From Myxococcus xanthus (GTDB lineage: Bacteria > Myxococcota > Myxococcia > Myxococcales > Myxococcaceae), in the NCBI RefSeq assembly GCF_013116825.1, contig NZ_JABFNS010000038.1, positions 1-63,940 of the forward strand: a stretch of 63,940 nt of DNA, given 5' to 3'. This document shows positions 35,934 through 44,456 of this stretch, in pieces. Under the pieces are notes generated by a model. The model had not been told where the DNA came from, did no database searches, and was given only the letters and a program-made list of their open reading frames with translations. Each line of letters begins with the position of its first letter. The stretch's first letter is position 1. The position numbers and the translations under genes were made by a program.

Positions 35934-37541
35934 ATGCACATCACTTTCCTGGGCCACGCCGGGTTCGTCGTGGAGACGGCGGGGGCCATTGTCGTCATGG
36001 ACCCATGGCTGTCGTCCCGCGGGGCATTCGACTCGGCGTGGATGCAGCTGCCGTGCAACCACCACCTGGCGCCGCGCGTGCGGGAGATGTTGGAGACGCC
36101 CGGCAAGGAGCGCTACCTCTACGTCAGCCACGAGCACAAGGACCACTTCGATCCGGAGTTCCTGGCCACCATCCGCCAGCGGGACTTCACGGTGCTGGTG
36201 CCGCGCTTCCATCGCTCCGAACTGCAGGACGTGTTCGCCAGGTATGGCTGCAAGCAGGTCATCGCCTGCGAGGACGGCCACGAGGTCCCCATCAAGGGCG
36301 GCTACGTGAAGCTGTTCGTGTCGGAGCAGGGGACCAACCGTGACTCCGCGGTGATGGTGCGCGGTGACGGGCAGTGCTTCCTCAACATCAACGACTGCAA
36401 GCTCCATGACCGGATGGGGCGCATCGTCGCGGAGGAGGGGCCCATCGACGTGTTCTCCGCGCAGTTCTCCGGGGCCATCTGGCACCCTACCTGCTACGAG
36501 TACCCGGCGGATACCTACGCGGCCATCTCGCTGAAGAAGCGGGAGAGCAAGTTCGAGGCGGTGGCGCGCACGCTCGAGGTGCTTCATCCGCGGGCATACA
36601 TCGCGGCGGCCGGGCCCGCGGCCTTCCTGGACCCGGCGCAGTTCCACCTCAATTTCGAGAAGGTGAACATCTTCCCGAACGCGACGCAGCTCTTTGCCTT
36701 TCTGCGGCAGCGTCTGCCCCAGGGCAAGACGCGCTACCTGGAGCCGATGCCCGGGGACGTGCTGGACGCGAAGTCGCTGGAGTTCGTCTCGCAGTCGGCC
36801 GAGCGGGTGACGCCGGAGAACCTGAAGGCGTACCTGCACGACTACGCGAAGCGGCAGGAGTCCGTGTTCCGCGAACGGCGGCGCAACCTGCTCGTCGCGG
36901 AGGTGGCGGAGATTCACGAGCGGCTGCGCGTGGAGCTGCAGCGCAAGCTGGACCTCCTCGACCTGCACGAGCGCGTGGGCATGCCGCTCTACGTGGAGCT
37001 GACGGAGCTTCCGGAGAAGCTCTTGCGCGTGGACTTCAAGGCGCGCCGTGTCCACGTGGTGGCGGACATCCAGGAGGAGGTCCGCTACACGCTGAAGACG
37101 AGCGCGGCCGACGTGGGGCGCGTGTTGGACCGCAAGCTTACGTGGGAGGACTTCCTGCTGTCGTTCCGCCTGCGACTGAGCCGCAACCCGGACGTGTATG
37201 AGCCGGTGCTGCACGGCTTCCTGGGCGTGGAGATCGAGGACATGCGCGAGTTCTGCGAGGGCATCCGCTCCACCGAGTCCCAGCGGGAGCGAACGGTGGT
37301 GGAGGCTGGCGGGCGGCGCTTCTCCATCCAGCGCTTCTGCCCCCACCAGGGCGCCGACCTGTCCGAGGGCTGGGTGGAGGAGGGGCGCTACCTGGTGTGC
37401 CCGCGTCACCGTTGGCAGTTCGACCTGGACGCCGGGGGCGTGTGCACGCAGAACACGTCCACGCTCTGCGCGGAGCTGCTGCCCGAGCGTGAGCAGGAGA
37501 AGCCCCAGACGCCGGCGGCGGACCCGCAGCCTCAGCTGTAG
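35934..37541 (+). CDS. Metallo-beta-lactamase fold / SCP2-like / Rieske fusion protein
   Basis: The protein is 535 aa from ATG 35934. Residues 1-300 form an UlaG-like metallo-beta-lactamase fold (FLGHAGFVVETAGAIVVMDP, metal motif SHEHKDH near residue 64). Residues about 330-440 are helical and then SCP2-like (VELTELPEKLLRVDF...YEPVLHGFLGVEIED). Residues 445-515 hold a Rieske [2Fe-2S] domain with CPHQGADLSEGW and CPRHRWQFDLDAGG (C-x-H, about 17 residues, C-x2-H). MBL plus Rieske also occurs in CMP-Neu5Ac hydroxylase, but there the Rieske part comes first. An oxygenase or hydroxylase function is plausible. No ferredoxin or reductase gene is adjacent. Confidence 0.9.
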   Translation: MHITFLGHAGFVVETAGAIVVMDPWLSSRGAFDSAWMQLPCNHHLAPRVREMLETPGKERYLYVSHEHKDHFDPEFLATIRQRDFTVLVPRFHRSELQDVFARYGCKQVIACEDGHEVPIKGGYVKLFVSEQGTNRDSAVMVRGDGQCFLNINDCKLHDRMGRIVAEEGPIDVFSAQFSGAIWHPTCYEYPADTYAAISLKKRESKFEAVARTLEVLHPRAYIAAAGPAAFLDPAQFHLNFEKVNIFPNATQLFAFLRQRLPQGKTRYLEPMPGDVLDAKSLEFVSQSAERVTPENLKAYLHDYAKRQESVFRERRRNLLVAEVAEIHERLRVELQRKLDLLDLHERVGMPLYVELTELPEKLLRVDFKARRVHVVADIQEEVRYTLKTSAADVGRVLDRKLTWEDFLLSFRLRLSRNPDVYEPVLHGFLGVEIEDMREFCEGIRSTESQRERTVVEAGGRRFSIQRFCPHQGADLSEGWVEEGRYLVCPRHRWQFDLDAGGVCTQNTSTLCAELLPEREQEKPQTPAADPQPQL

Positions 37542-37685
37542 TGCCGTGTCCCCTGGGCGCCGCGCGGTTGCCGTGGCGCTCAGGGGGGACGACGCCAGCG
37601 CGGAGCCGGTGACCGCGTGCCCCTGGCGCGCCTCTGGGGTCGGCCGTGGGTGTTCTGTGCGCTTGGCGCGGAGGGGCCGCATGCT

Positions 37686-38423
37686 TCAGGGCGGCGGCGT
37701 GGAGAGCTGGAGACTCAGCCGGACGTTGTCCGAGCGCAGGCCCACCGGGGCATCCGGCGCGAGCGCCTCTTCGGGCAGCTCGCCCGTCCACGCGAGCGTG
37801 TCGTCCGCCCAGACGCGGAGGACCTTGCCGTCGACCTGGGCCCGCAGCGTGTGGGGCTCCCCTGACGAGGGCGCTTCGAGCCGGACGTGCTGCTTGGGGC
37901 GCAGGAGGGTGTAGCCCCGGTTTCCGCACTCGCGGCTGGTGTGCTGTCCCGGGTTGCGCTTGAAGTTGACGACGATGCCCGGCTTGGGTGCCAGCCGCCA
38001 CATCGCGTACAGCACGTTGCAGGCATCCACCGCGAAGAGCTTGAGACCCACTTGCTGACGCTGCTCGCCCGAAGCCAGGGCCACCTGGCGCTCAGTGAGG
38101 CCTAGCAGGGTGAAGCGCAGCGCCACGTTGTTCGTCGTGCTTCCAGGCACGATGGCGCGCATGCGCGGCCCGTCGACGAGGAGTTGATCGCCGGGGCCGG
38201 GCTCCAGGCTCCCTTCAGTGACCCTCAGTCGGGACAATGGGACGCGCGTCAGCATGGGCCTGCCTTTCGTCCGGGGAGCCTCTGGGCGGCGCGGCTCACC
38301 TCGTTCATTCGGAGCCAGGCGTGGCGCGACATCACCCTCCCGGCCTTCATTCGCTGGACTGGAGCCGGCGCCCAGCAGCGCGGCCAGGACGCCGCAGGCC
38401 ACGAGCAGCCGGCGCGGTGTCAC
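37686..38423 (-). CDS. Exported protein of unknown function, last gene of exopolysaccharide operon
   Basis: This 245-aa protein starts at GTG 38421-38423, which overlaps the stop of the TolC-like gene as GTGA. This start gives a clean signal peptide (VTPRRLLVACGVLAALLGAGSSPA). The mature protein is beta-rich and resembles a LamG/concanavalin sandwich near its end (VVNFKRNPGQHTSREC, EPHTLRAQVDGKVLRVWAD, VGLRSDNVRLSLQL). The end of that region suggests a glycan-binding or lyase-like fold, but no catalytic motif is seen. A periplasmic or outer-surface role in polymer export or modification is inferred from the operon. Confidence 0.75.
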   Translation of the reverse strand: MTPRRLLVACGVLAALLGAGSSPANEGREGDVAPRLAPNERGEPRRPEAPRTKGRPMLTRVPLSRLRVTEGSLEPGPGDQLLVDGPRMRAIVPGSTTNNVALRFTLLGLTERQVALASGEQRQQVGLKLFAVDACNVLYAMWRLAPKPGIVVNFKRNPGQHTSRECGNRGYTLLRPKQHVRLEAPSSGEPHTLRAQVDGKVLRVWADDTLAWTGELPEEALAPDAPVGLRSDNVRLSLQLSTPPP

Positions 38424-39559
38424 GGCGACCGGGCACCCAGGAAGGACTGAAGCGATTCCACATGGGCACGCAAATAGGCCTGCTCCGCGCGCAGGCGGGT
38501 GATTTCCATCATCAGGTAGCCGCGGAAGCGGCGAACCTCCCGTGTCTGGAGCGCGTCCATGGACTGCAGCTGCGCTTCCAGGTCCGACACCAGGGTGCTC
38601 ACCTCGCGCAGCCGGCCCTCCTCGGTGCGGTGGACGGTGCGCAGCTCGGCGACCAGCTCGTTGACCCGCTGGGGCACGCCCGACACGTCGTCGAGCGTCG
38701 CGCGGCGGCGGCCCTCCCTCGCCCGTGCGTTGGCCGAGCCCTGCCACAGGTGGCCCAGATTGTAGGACAGCGTGAGCTGCCCGAAGAGGGGCAGGTCCTG
38801 GTCGACGTCAATGAGCTCGTCGTACCCACCGCGCAGGCTGACGCGCCAGGCGCGCGAGCGGCGCAGCGCTCCGTTATATGCCTCGAGCTGATCATCCGCG
38901 GCTCGCAGCTCGTTCAGCACACTCTCCAGCCGCTGACCTTCTTGAACCCGAGGCCGTGCCGCCAGCCGGTCGCGAGCAATCTGGGTGTTGCTGGAGAGCT
39001 GACGCAGCCCATCCAACCGGACCTGCACCGCGTTCAACTCCTCCAGCGTCACCTGGCCCTGCTTCATGTCGTTTCGAAGCGACGTGAGCAGCGCCTCGGC
39101 GTGAGGCAGCGCCTCCTCCAGGACGCGAGCTCGAGCCTCCAGCGCGGCCTGTTCGCCCAGGCCGCTGCCCTGGCGGATGGCGGACTCCAGCACCGTCATC
39201 GCCCGCTGACGGCGGCACTCCGCCTCCGCGCGCTTGTGGATGGCTCGACCGCGGTAGATCCCCACGAGGTCGTACATCAATCCTGCCGTCACTCGCGGGG
39301 TCGGCTCACCCAGCGGCGTGGTCCCAGCGCCGCCGCTGGCTTCGCCCGCGTTGACCACGCCGAAGGCCCCGAACAGCTCGGGCGCCAGTTCGAGCGCGGC
39401 CTCCGCGCTGCCCACGCCGCGGACGAAGTCGCAGTAACCGGCGGCCCGGTCCTCGCTGGACGGCGACGTGAGTTCTCCCGCGGGAGGAGGCGCCGGCTGG
39501 GCCAGCGCCAGGCGCGCGGCAAGTGACAGCAATGCGCCACAAGTGACGGTCATCCGCAT
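38420..39559 (-). CDS. TolC-like periplasmic/outer-membrane export protein
   Basis: This 379-aa protein has a signal peptide (MTVTCGALLSLAARLALAQ). Most of the mature part is long alpha-helical coiled coil (AEAECRRQRAMTVLESAIRQ, LEARARVLEEALPHAEALL, EGRLREVSTLVSDLEAQLQ), with a short beta stretch in the middle (WRVSLRGGYDELIDVDQDLPLFGQLTLSYNL). That pattern is shared with TolC/OEP family proteins. It is shorter than typical TolC (about 450-490), so it may be a divergent member. It lies between the HlyD-like and the small exported gene. Confidence 0.75.
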   Translation of the reverse strand: MRMTVTCGALLSLAARLALAQPAPPPAGELTSPSSEDRAAGYCDFVRGVGSAEAALELAPELFGAFGVVNAGEASGGAGTTPLGEPTPRVTAGLMYDLVGIYRGRAIHKRAEAECRRQRAMTVLESAIRQGSGLGEQAALEARARVLEEALPHAEALLTSLRNDMKQGQVTLEELNAVQVRLDGLRQLSSNTQIARDRLAARPRVQEGQRLESVLNELRAADDQLEAYNGALRRSRAWRVSLRGGYDELIDVDQDLPLFGQLTLSYNLGHLWQGSANARAREGRRRATLDDVSGVPQRVNELVAELRTVHRTEEGRLREVSTLVSDLEAQLQSMDALQTREVRRFRGYLMMEITRLRAEQAYLRAHVESLQSFLGARSP

Positions 39560-39610
39560 GGTCGAGTGTCTCCGGCTCCGAGGCCGTCTCCAGTCAAAGG
39601 GTGGTGGGAC

Positions 39611-40711
39611 TCACAGCAGCAGCGGCGGCCGGCCCAGGTGGAGCAGGTCTTCCCGGGCGGAAGGCGGGTCCGTCAGCTGGACCTCCACCATGACGCCGCG
39701 GAGCATGTACTGGCGGATGGGGTGCTTGAGGGACACCTCGCCCTCGAGCACGCGCCCGATGACGCCCACCTCATGGCACCAGATGACCTTGGCCGCGCAC
39801 GCGTACAGCGGCGTGCCCTGCTCGGCGTTCGGGATGTTCTCGTACGGGACGAATGCGACCGTGAGGTCCTTCTCGATGGCCTTGAGGTAAGGCGACGCAC
39901 GCAGCGACGCAATCAGCGTGTCGTAGCGCAGGGCCACCTCGTCCAGGGCGGCCAGGTCCGTCTGGAGGCTCTTCAGCGTCGCCTCCGCGCGGGCCTGCTC
40001 CAGGACGGAGTGCGTGTACTCACGCTCCAACAGCAGCACGTCGGACGTCATGCCCTGGGGCGTCTCGTTCTTGCCCATCCCGGACTGCACCGCGGAGAGG
40101 CCGGCAATCTCCCGCTGGAGCGAATCCAGCCGCGTCTCCAGGTCCGCCGAGGACTGCGCCAGTGACAGGTTGCTCTGCGCCAGCTGCGCCAGGTGGTGGT
40201 TGATGGTGAGCTTCTCCTCCTGCTCCATCAGGCGCGCGTCGTACAGCGCGTCGGTGCGCGTGCGCGCCAGTCCGGCGAAGGCACGGTTGGACTGGAGGAT
40301 CTCCGCCCGGGCGTTGTTGTACTCACGGCGCAGCAACGACAGCCGCTGCGCCACCCGGTCCCTGGCGTCGCGCTCGCCACGCAGGGCGACGAGGAAACGC
40401 TGCTGGAACGCGCGCTCCGCGGCGACGGTGCGCTCGGCGTCGGAGATGCGGTTCTCCACCGAGCGCCGGTCCGACAGCACGTGGTCGCGCGCGGACGTCT
40501 GCGCGGCCACCTGCGTATTGAGCGTGAGAATCTGTGGGTCCGTCGGCGAGATGACCGTGGGGGTCACCCAGCTGCGGCTCACCAGGAAGAAGCCCTGAAC
40601 GGACAGAAAGGACACCAGCCCGAGCATGATGAGCGCGAGCAGCAGGGAACCGATGAACTTGTAGGCGGAGACGGCGATGCTGTTGACGCGATTGGCGACG
40701 CGTTGGTTCAT
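39611..40711 (-). CDS. HlyD/Alg44-like membrane-fusion protein
   Basis: This 366-aa protein has one N-terminal transmembrane helix (FIGSLLLALIMLGLVSFLSVQGFFL), a long periplasmic coiled-coil hairpin of about 200 residues and a beta-barrel-like end (LTVAFVPYENIPNAEQGTPL, VMVEVQLTD). This is the plan of HlyD-type adaptors and of the periplasmic part of Alg44. No PilZ domain is visible, so c-di-GMP control would have to come from elsewhere. The ATG overlaps the synthase stop (ATGA), which suggests it forms one complex with the synthase and TolC-like partner. Confidence 0.8.
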   Translation of the reverse strand: MNQRVANRVNSIAVSAYKFIGSLLLALIMLGLVSFLSVQGFFLVSRSWVTPTVISPTDPQILTLNTQVAAQTSARDHVLSDRRSVENRISDAERTVAAERAFQQRFLVALRGERDARDRVAQRLSLLRREYNNARAEILQSNRAFAGLARTRTDALYDARLMEQEEKLTINHHLAQLAQSNLSLAQSSADLETRLDSLQREIAGLSAVQSGMGKNETPQGMTSDVLLLEREYTHSVLEQARAEATLKSLQTDLAALDEVALRYDTLIASLRASPYLKAIEKDLTVAFVPYENIPNAEQGTPLYACAAKVIWCHEVGVIGRVLEGEVSLKHPIRQYMLRGVMVEVQLTDPPSAREDLLHLGRPPLLL

Positions 40712-41961
40712 GGCGTAGTGCCCTCACCAGCATGGGTGGGAGGAAAGCGGCCCCCGGAGTCGACCGGCGACGTCTCGGGAGCGGCACTGGCGCTGCCCCG
40801 CGTCTCCCAGCTCCCTGAGTCCAGCGTCAGCAGCGCCAGCGGTGTGAAGAGCGCGTACGTCACCGGCATCAGCAGGGCCATGGGCAGGAAGCTGGCGCCG
40901 TGGACTCGCCGGTCCGCGGGAAGGTGCCGTGTTTCGATTCGATAGATGACCCCGAGCAAGCCGATGACCAGGAAGTGGAAGGCGAGGATGTCCCAGAACT
41001 CGCCGGTCAGGACGTTGTGCACGATGACCAGCGGGTAGGAGAGGAGCAACGCGAGCTGTGACACGTAGTGGACCGCCACGACCGGGTGGAGCCGCCAGGC
41101 GTGTGACAGGCCGCCCAGCAGGTCCACCAGGTTGGAGCGGCGCCACCGGAGCTGTTGGGAGAAGTACCCGGCCAGCGTCGACGGCGCGGCGGTGAAGCAA
41201 AAGGCGTCCAGCGTGTAGACCGTCTCGTAGTCGTGCTTGACGATCTGCCGCGTGAGGAACCGATCCTCGCCGTACTTGATGGGGATGCCCGCGATGGCGC
41301 GCGCCTCGAGGATGGGCTCCAGCTCCAGCAGCACGTGGCGGCGGTAGGCGGTGAGGCAGCCCGACAGGCACATCACCTGGCGGAAGCTGCGCTCCAGGTC
41401 CTTGAGCCACTCCTGGGCGAAGTGGAACTTGATTTCAATCATCCGCGTCATCCAGTTCTGATGACGGTTCGTCACGTAGGTCCGGCCGCCCACCGCGGCG
41501 ATGCGCGGGCTGACGAAGCGGCGCACCAGCTGGCGGACGGCGGCCTTGTCGACGATGACGTCCGAGTCCACCGACACGATGATTTCCGCGTCCGTAGCGG
41601 CCTTCACCGCGCGGTTGATGCCCTTGCGCTTGCCCATGTTCTCCGGGTTGCGCATGACGATGACGTTGGGGTTTCCCTCCGCCGCCTTCAGTGCCCAGGC
41701 GTAGCTGTCGTCCTTGGAGCAGTCATCCACCACCACGATTTGAAGCAGGTGGCTGGGATAGTCCTGCTCCAGGAGACTTCGAACGCCGTGGTAGATGCCT
41801 TCGCCTTCGTTGAACAGCGGGATGACGATGGCGACTCGTGGCAGGTAGGTGTCGTCGACTTTGTCGAACTTCCGCCCCTTCAGGCGCCGTAGCAATGGCC
41901 CGAGGACATAGCGGTTCATCAGAACCACCATGAAGAGTAACTGAATTGGAAAGAGCTCCAT
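40708..41961 (-). CDS. Alg8/NodC/hyaluronan-synthase-like processive glycosyltransferase (GT2)
   Basis: This 417-aa protein starts at the ATG at 41959-41961, preceded by GGGGGGCAGGGA on its strand. A longer open frame upstream has no such site. GT-A motifs are complete: VAIVIPLFNEGEGI, VVVDDCSKDD, SVDSDVIVDK (DxD), CLSGCLTAYRR, YGEDRFLTRQI (acceptor D) and QQLRWRRSN (QxxRW). Four or more C-terminal helices form the translocation channel. This motif set marks processive synthases of alginate, hyaluronan, chitin oligosaccharide or cellulose type. The polymer cannot be told from sequence alone. It is the first gene of a four-gene coupled operon. Confidence 0.92.
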   Translation of the reverse strand: MELFPIQLLFMVVLMNRYVLGPLLRRLKGRKFDKVDDTYLPRVAIVIPLFNEGEGIYHGVRSLLEQDYPSHLLQIVVVDDCSKDDSYAWALKAAEGNPNVIVMRNPENMGKRKGINRAVKAATDAEIIVSVDSDVIVDKAAVRQLVRRFVSPRIAAVGGRTYVTNRHQNWMTRMIEIKFHFAQEWLKDLERSFRQVMCLSGCLTAYRRHVLLELEPILEARAIAGIPIKYGEDRFLTRQIVKHDYETVYTLDAFCFTAAPSTLAGYFSQQLRWRRSNLVDLLGGLSHAWRLHPVVAVHYVSQLALLLSYPLVIVHNVLTGEFWDILAFHFLVIGLLGVIYRIETRHLPADRRVHGASFLPMALLMPVTYALFTPLALLTLDSGSWETRGSASAAPETSPVDSGGRFPPTHAGEGTTP

Positions 41962-42162
41962 CCGTCCCTGCCCCCCGTCACGCCTCGAGCCGCTCTTGTC
42001 GCGACCCCACCTGCCGCCGCGAACCCCAACACGAGCGAGCGAAAGGTTGGCGGGGGCAACGGTGTGTGCCAACTGCCTCGCGGACCAGAGACAGTGGCCA
42101 TCAGTGGCCATGCCACGCGGAAGCACGCAGGGGCGAGCAGGCGGCGGTGGTAGAAAGGGGGC

Positions 42163-42939
42163 ATGCCGACAGACTTCCAGCCCCTCGCGCTGCGCCCGGA
42201 TGAGGTCCATGTATGGATTGTCGAGCCCGAGCGCATCGACGACCCGCGCCTCCTGGATGCCTACTGGGCGCTGCTGGACACGAAGGAGCGCGACAAGCAG
42301 CAGCGCTTCCGCTTCGAGCGGCACCAGCGCCAGTACCTGGTGAGCCATGCGCTGGTGCGGCTGACGCTGTCGCGCTACGCGCCGGTGGCGCCGGAGGCCT
42401 GGGCCTTCGACACCAATACGTACGGCCGGCCGGTGGTGCGGGGGGCGTGGGGCCCGAAGCTGCGCTTCAACCTGTCCCATACGGACGGCATGGCGCTGGT
42501 GGCGGTGGGCTGGGACGCGGAGCTGGGCGCGGACGTGGAGGACGCGCAGCGGAAGGGGGAGACGGTGGAGATCGCCGACCACTACTTCGCCGCCTCGGAA
42601 GTGGCGGCGCTGAAGGCCCTGCCGCCGGAGCGGCACCGGGAGCGCTTCTTCGAGTACTGGACGCTGAAGGAGTCCTACATCAAGGCGCGCGGTGCGGGGC
42701 TGTCACTGCCGCTGGACCAGTTCGCCTTCCACCTGGAGCCGGGACAGGCGCCGCGCATCTCCTTCGACCCGCGGATGCAAGACGTGCCGGAGGCGTGGCA
42801 GTTCGTTCAGTTGCGACCGTCGGAGCGGCACCAGGCGGCGGTGGCGGTGAACCGGCCCCGTGGGCAGCCGCTGACGGTGCGCTGGCAGTTCACGGTGCCG
42901 CTGGCCGGGGACACGCCGCCCCGGTTCCAGGCGGCGTAG
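42163..42939 (+). CDS. Sfp-type 4'-phosphopantetheinyl transferase
   Basis: This 258-aa protein has the three Sfp/AcpT signatures: FNLSHTDGMAL, GADVEDAQRKGE (Mg-binding D and E) and FEYWTLKESYIKARGAGLSLPL (WxxKEAxxK-like). It transfers the CoA phosphopantetheine arm onto carrier-protein serines. AAGGGGG lies 6 nt before the start. It could activate the tandem ACPs 34 kb upstream (8011-9519) and other carrier proteins of the cell. It converges on a type II thioesterase gene with a 9-nt gap. Confidence 0.95.
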   Translation: MPTDFQPLALRPDEVHVWIVEPERIDDPRLLDAYWALLDTKERDKQQRFRFERHQRQYLVSHALVRLTLSRYAPVAPEAWAFDTNTYGRPVVRGAWGPKLRFNLSHTDGMALVAVGWDAELGADVEDAQRKGETVEIADHYFAASEVAALKALPPERHRERFFEYWTLKESYIKARGAGLSLPLDQFAFHLEPGQAPRISFDPRMQDVPEAWQFVQLRPSERHQAAVAVNRPRGQPLTVRWQFTVPLAGDTPPRFQAA

Positions 42940-42948
42940 ACGACGGGC

Positions 42949-43755
42949 TCAGGGCGCGCGGCCCATCCACCGGTTCAGGTCCTCGCTGATGTGCGCGAGG
43001 AGGGCGTCCCGCTGCGACTTGATGAAGAAGTGGCCGCCGGGGAAGAGGCGGACGCGGACGTCCTCGCTCCGCGTCTCGTCGCGCCAGCGCTCCAGGTTCG
43101 CGGTGGGGACGTGCTTGTCCTCGGGCGAGCCGACGACGGAGATGGGGACCTCCAGCTTCGCGGGCTGGGGGCCGTCCTCCGTGAAGGCGATGCCGAAGTC
43201 GGCGCGCAGCATGGGCAGCACCAGCTCCAGCAGCTCGCGGTGCTGGAAGATCTCCTCGGGCGTGCCGTCGTAGCGCCGCAGCTGCGCGATGAACTCCGGT
43301 TCGGGCAGGTGGTGGATGGGCTCGCGCGTGTTGACGGACGGCGGCCCGGCGGCCCCCAGGACCAGGCCCACGGGGCGTGGGCCATTGCGGGCCTGGAGGC
43401 GCCTGGCGAGCTCCAGGGAGATGCGCGCGCCCATGCTGTAGCCGAAGAAGGCGAAGGGCCGGTCCAGCAGCGGCGCGATGGCGGGCAGCAGCGCGTCCAC
43501 CAGGGCGGGCAGGCTGCCAATGGGCTTCTCGGACAGGCGGCGCTCGCGCCCGGGGAGCTGGACGGGGCACAGCTCCACACCCGGCGGCAGGCCCTGGCTC
43601 CACTGGTTGTAGATGGCCACGCTGCCACCGGCGTACGGAAGGCAGAACAGCCGCAGCCGCGGGTCCGTCAACGGCTTCCGGGTGGGGAACCAGCGGTCGG
43701 GGGCATGAGGGCTCGAGTTGGACGCGCTTTGCATGACGTGAAGGCTCTGTCGCAT
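42949..43755 (-). CDS. Type II (GrsT/RifR-like) thioesterase
   Basis: The protein is 268 aa from the ATG at 43753-43755 (a GTG 6 nt upstream and an ATG 21 nt downstream are alternatives). It is an alpha/beta-hydrolase with LFCLPYAGGSVAIYNQW near residue 37, the nucleophile elbow AFFGYSMGARISLELARRL (Ser near residue 102), a lid and a C-terminal histidine in FPGGHFFIKSQ. Family length is typical (240-270 aa). Type II thioesterases clear misprimed or stalled carrier domains in NRPS/PKS systems. None is adjacent here. Its partner may be the distant synthase or another locus. Confidence 0.92.
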   Translation of the reverse strand: MRQSLHVMQSASNSSPHAPDRWFPTRKPLTDPRLRLFCLPYAGGSVAIYNQWSQGLPPGVELCPVQLPGRERRLSEKPIGSLPALVDALLPAIAPLLDRPFAFFGYSMGARISLELARRLQARNGPRPVGLVLGAAGPPSVNTREPIHHLPEPEFIAQLRRYDGTPEEIFQHRELLELVLPMLRADFGIAFTEDGPQPAKLEVPISVVGSPEDKHVPTANLERWRDETRSEDVRVRLFPGGHFFIKSQRDALLAHISEDLNRWMGRAP

Positions 43756-43840
43756 GGCCACGGAAAACGGGTCAAGTCCCGGAGGCCACGTGGCGTGTTA
43801 GCGTTTCGGGGACGCGCAGGGGCGTCATTTTGGAGTCACA

Positions 43841-44398
43841 ATGGGGCGTTCCGCGGGCTTCATACTCTGGCTGACGGGTCTGTCAGGTGCGGGCAAGAGC
43901 ACCTTGTCCCGTGCCCTGCGTGCGCACCTGGCCTCGTCGATGCCCGTGGAGGTGCTGGACGGGGATGAGGTGCGCACCTGGCTGTCCCGCGGACTGGGCT
44001 TCACCCGCGAGGACCGCGAGGAGAACGTGCGCCGCATCGGTCATGTGGCCCGGCTGCTGGCGAAGCACGGGGTGGGCGTCATCGCCGCGGCCATCTCGCC
44101 CTATGCGAGCTCGCGCGCCGAGGTGCGCCGGCTGGCGGAGGAGGCGGGCATCCCCTTCGTGGAGATCTTCGTCCAGGCGCCGCTGGAGGTGCTCATCGCC
44201 CGGGACGTGAAGGGGCTCTACAAGAAGGCGCTGGCCGGCGAGCTGGCGCACTTCACCGGCGTGTCGGACCCCTATGAGGCGCCTGACGCGCCCGACGTCA
44301 CCGTCCGCTCGGATGTGGACACCGTGGAGGCGGGCCTGTGGCGCGTCCTGGATGCGCTGAGAATGCGGGGCCTGCTCGACGCCGCCGCGGCGGCGTGA
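43841..44398 (+). CDS. cysC: Adenylylsulfate (APS) kinase
   Basis: This 185-aa protein has the P-loop [16 protein letters not shown] near residue 10, [26 protein letters not shown] (substrate-binding), [23 protein letters not shown] and [22 protein letters not shown] (lid). It phosphorylates APS to PAPS for sulfate assimilation or sulfotransfer. It is present as a single gene, without cysD or cysN next to it, so it may serve a sulfation pathway. GGAG lies 5-6 nt before the start. Confidence 0.95.
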   Translation: MGRSAGFILWLTGLSGAGKSTLSRALRAHLASSMPVEVLDGDEVRTWLSRGLGFTREDREENVRRIGHVARLLAKHGVGVIAAAISPYASSRAEVRRLAEEAGIPFVEIFVQAPLEVLIARDVKGLYKKALAGELAHFTGVSDPYEAPDAPDVTVRSDVDTVEAGLWRVLDALRMRGLLDAAAAA

Positions 44399-44456
44399 AG
44401 CGCGTCTCCGAGGTGGCGGAGTGTCCGCGCACCTCGGAGGGAGCGGAGGCGCGGAC

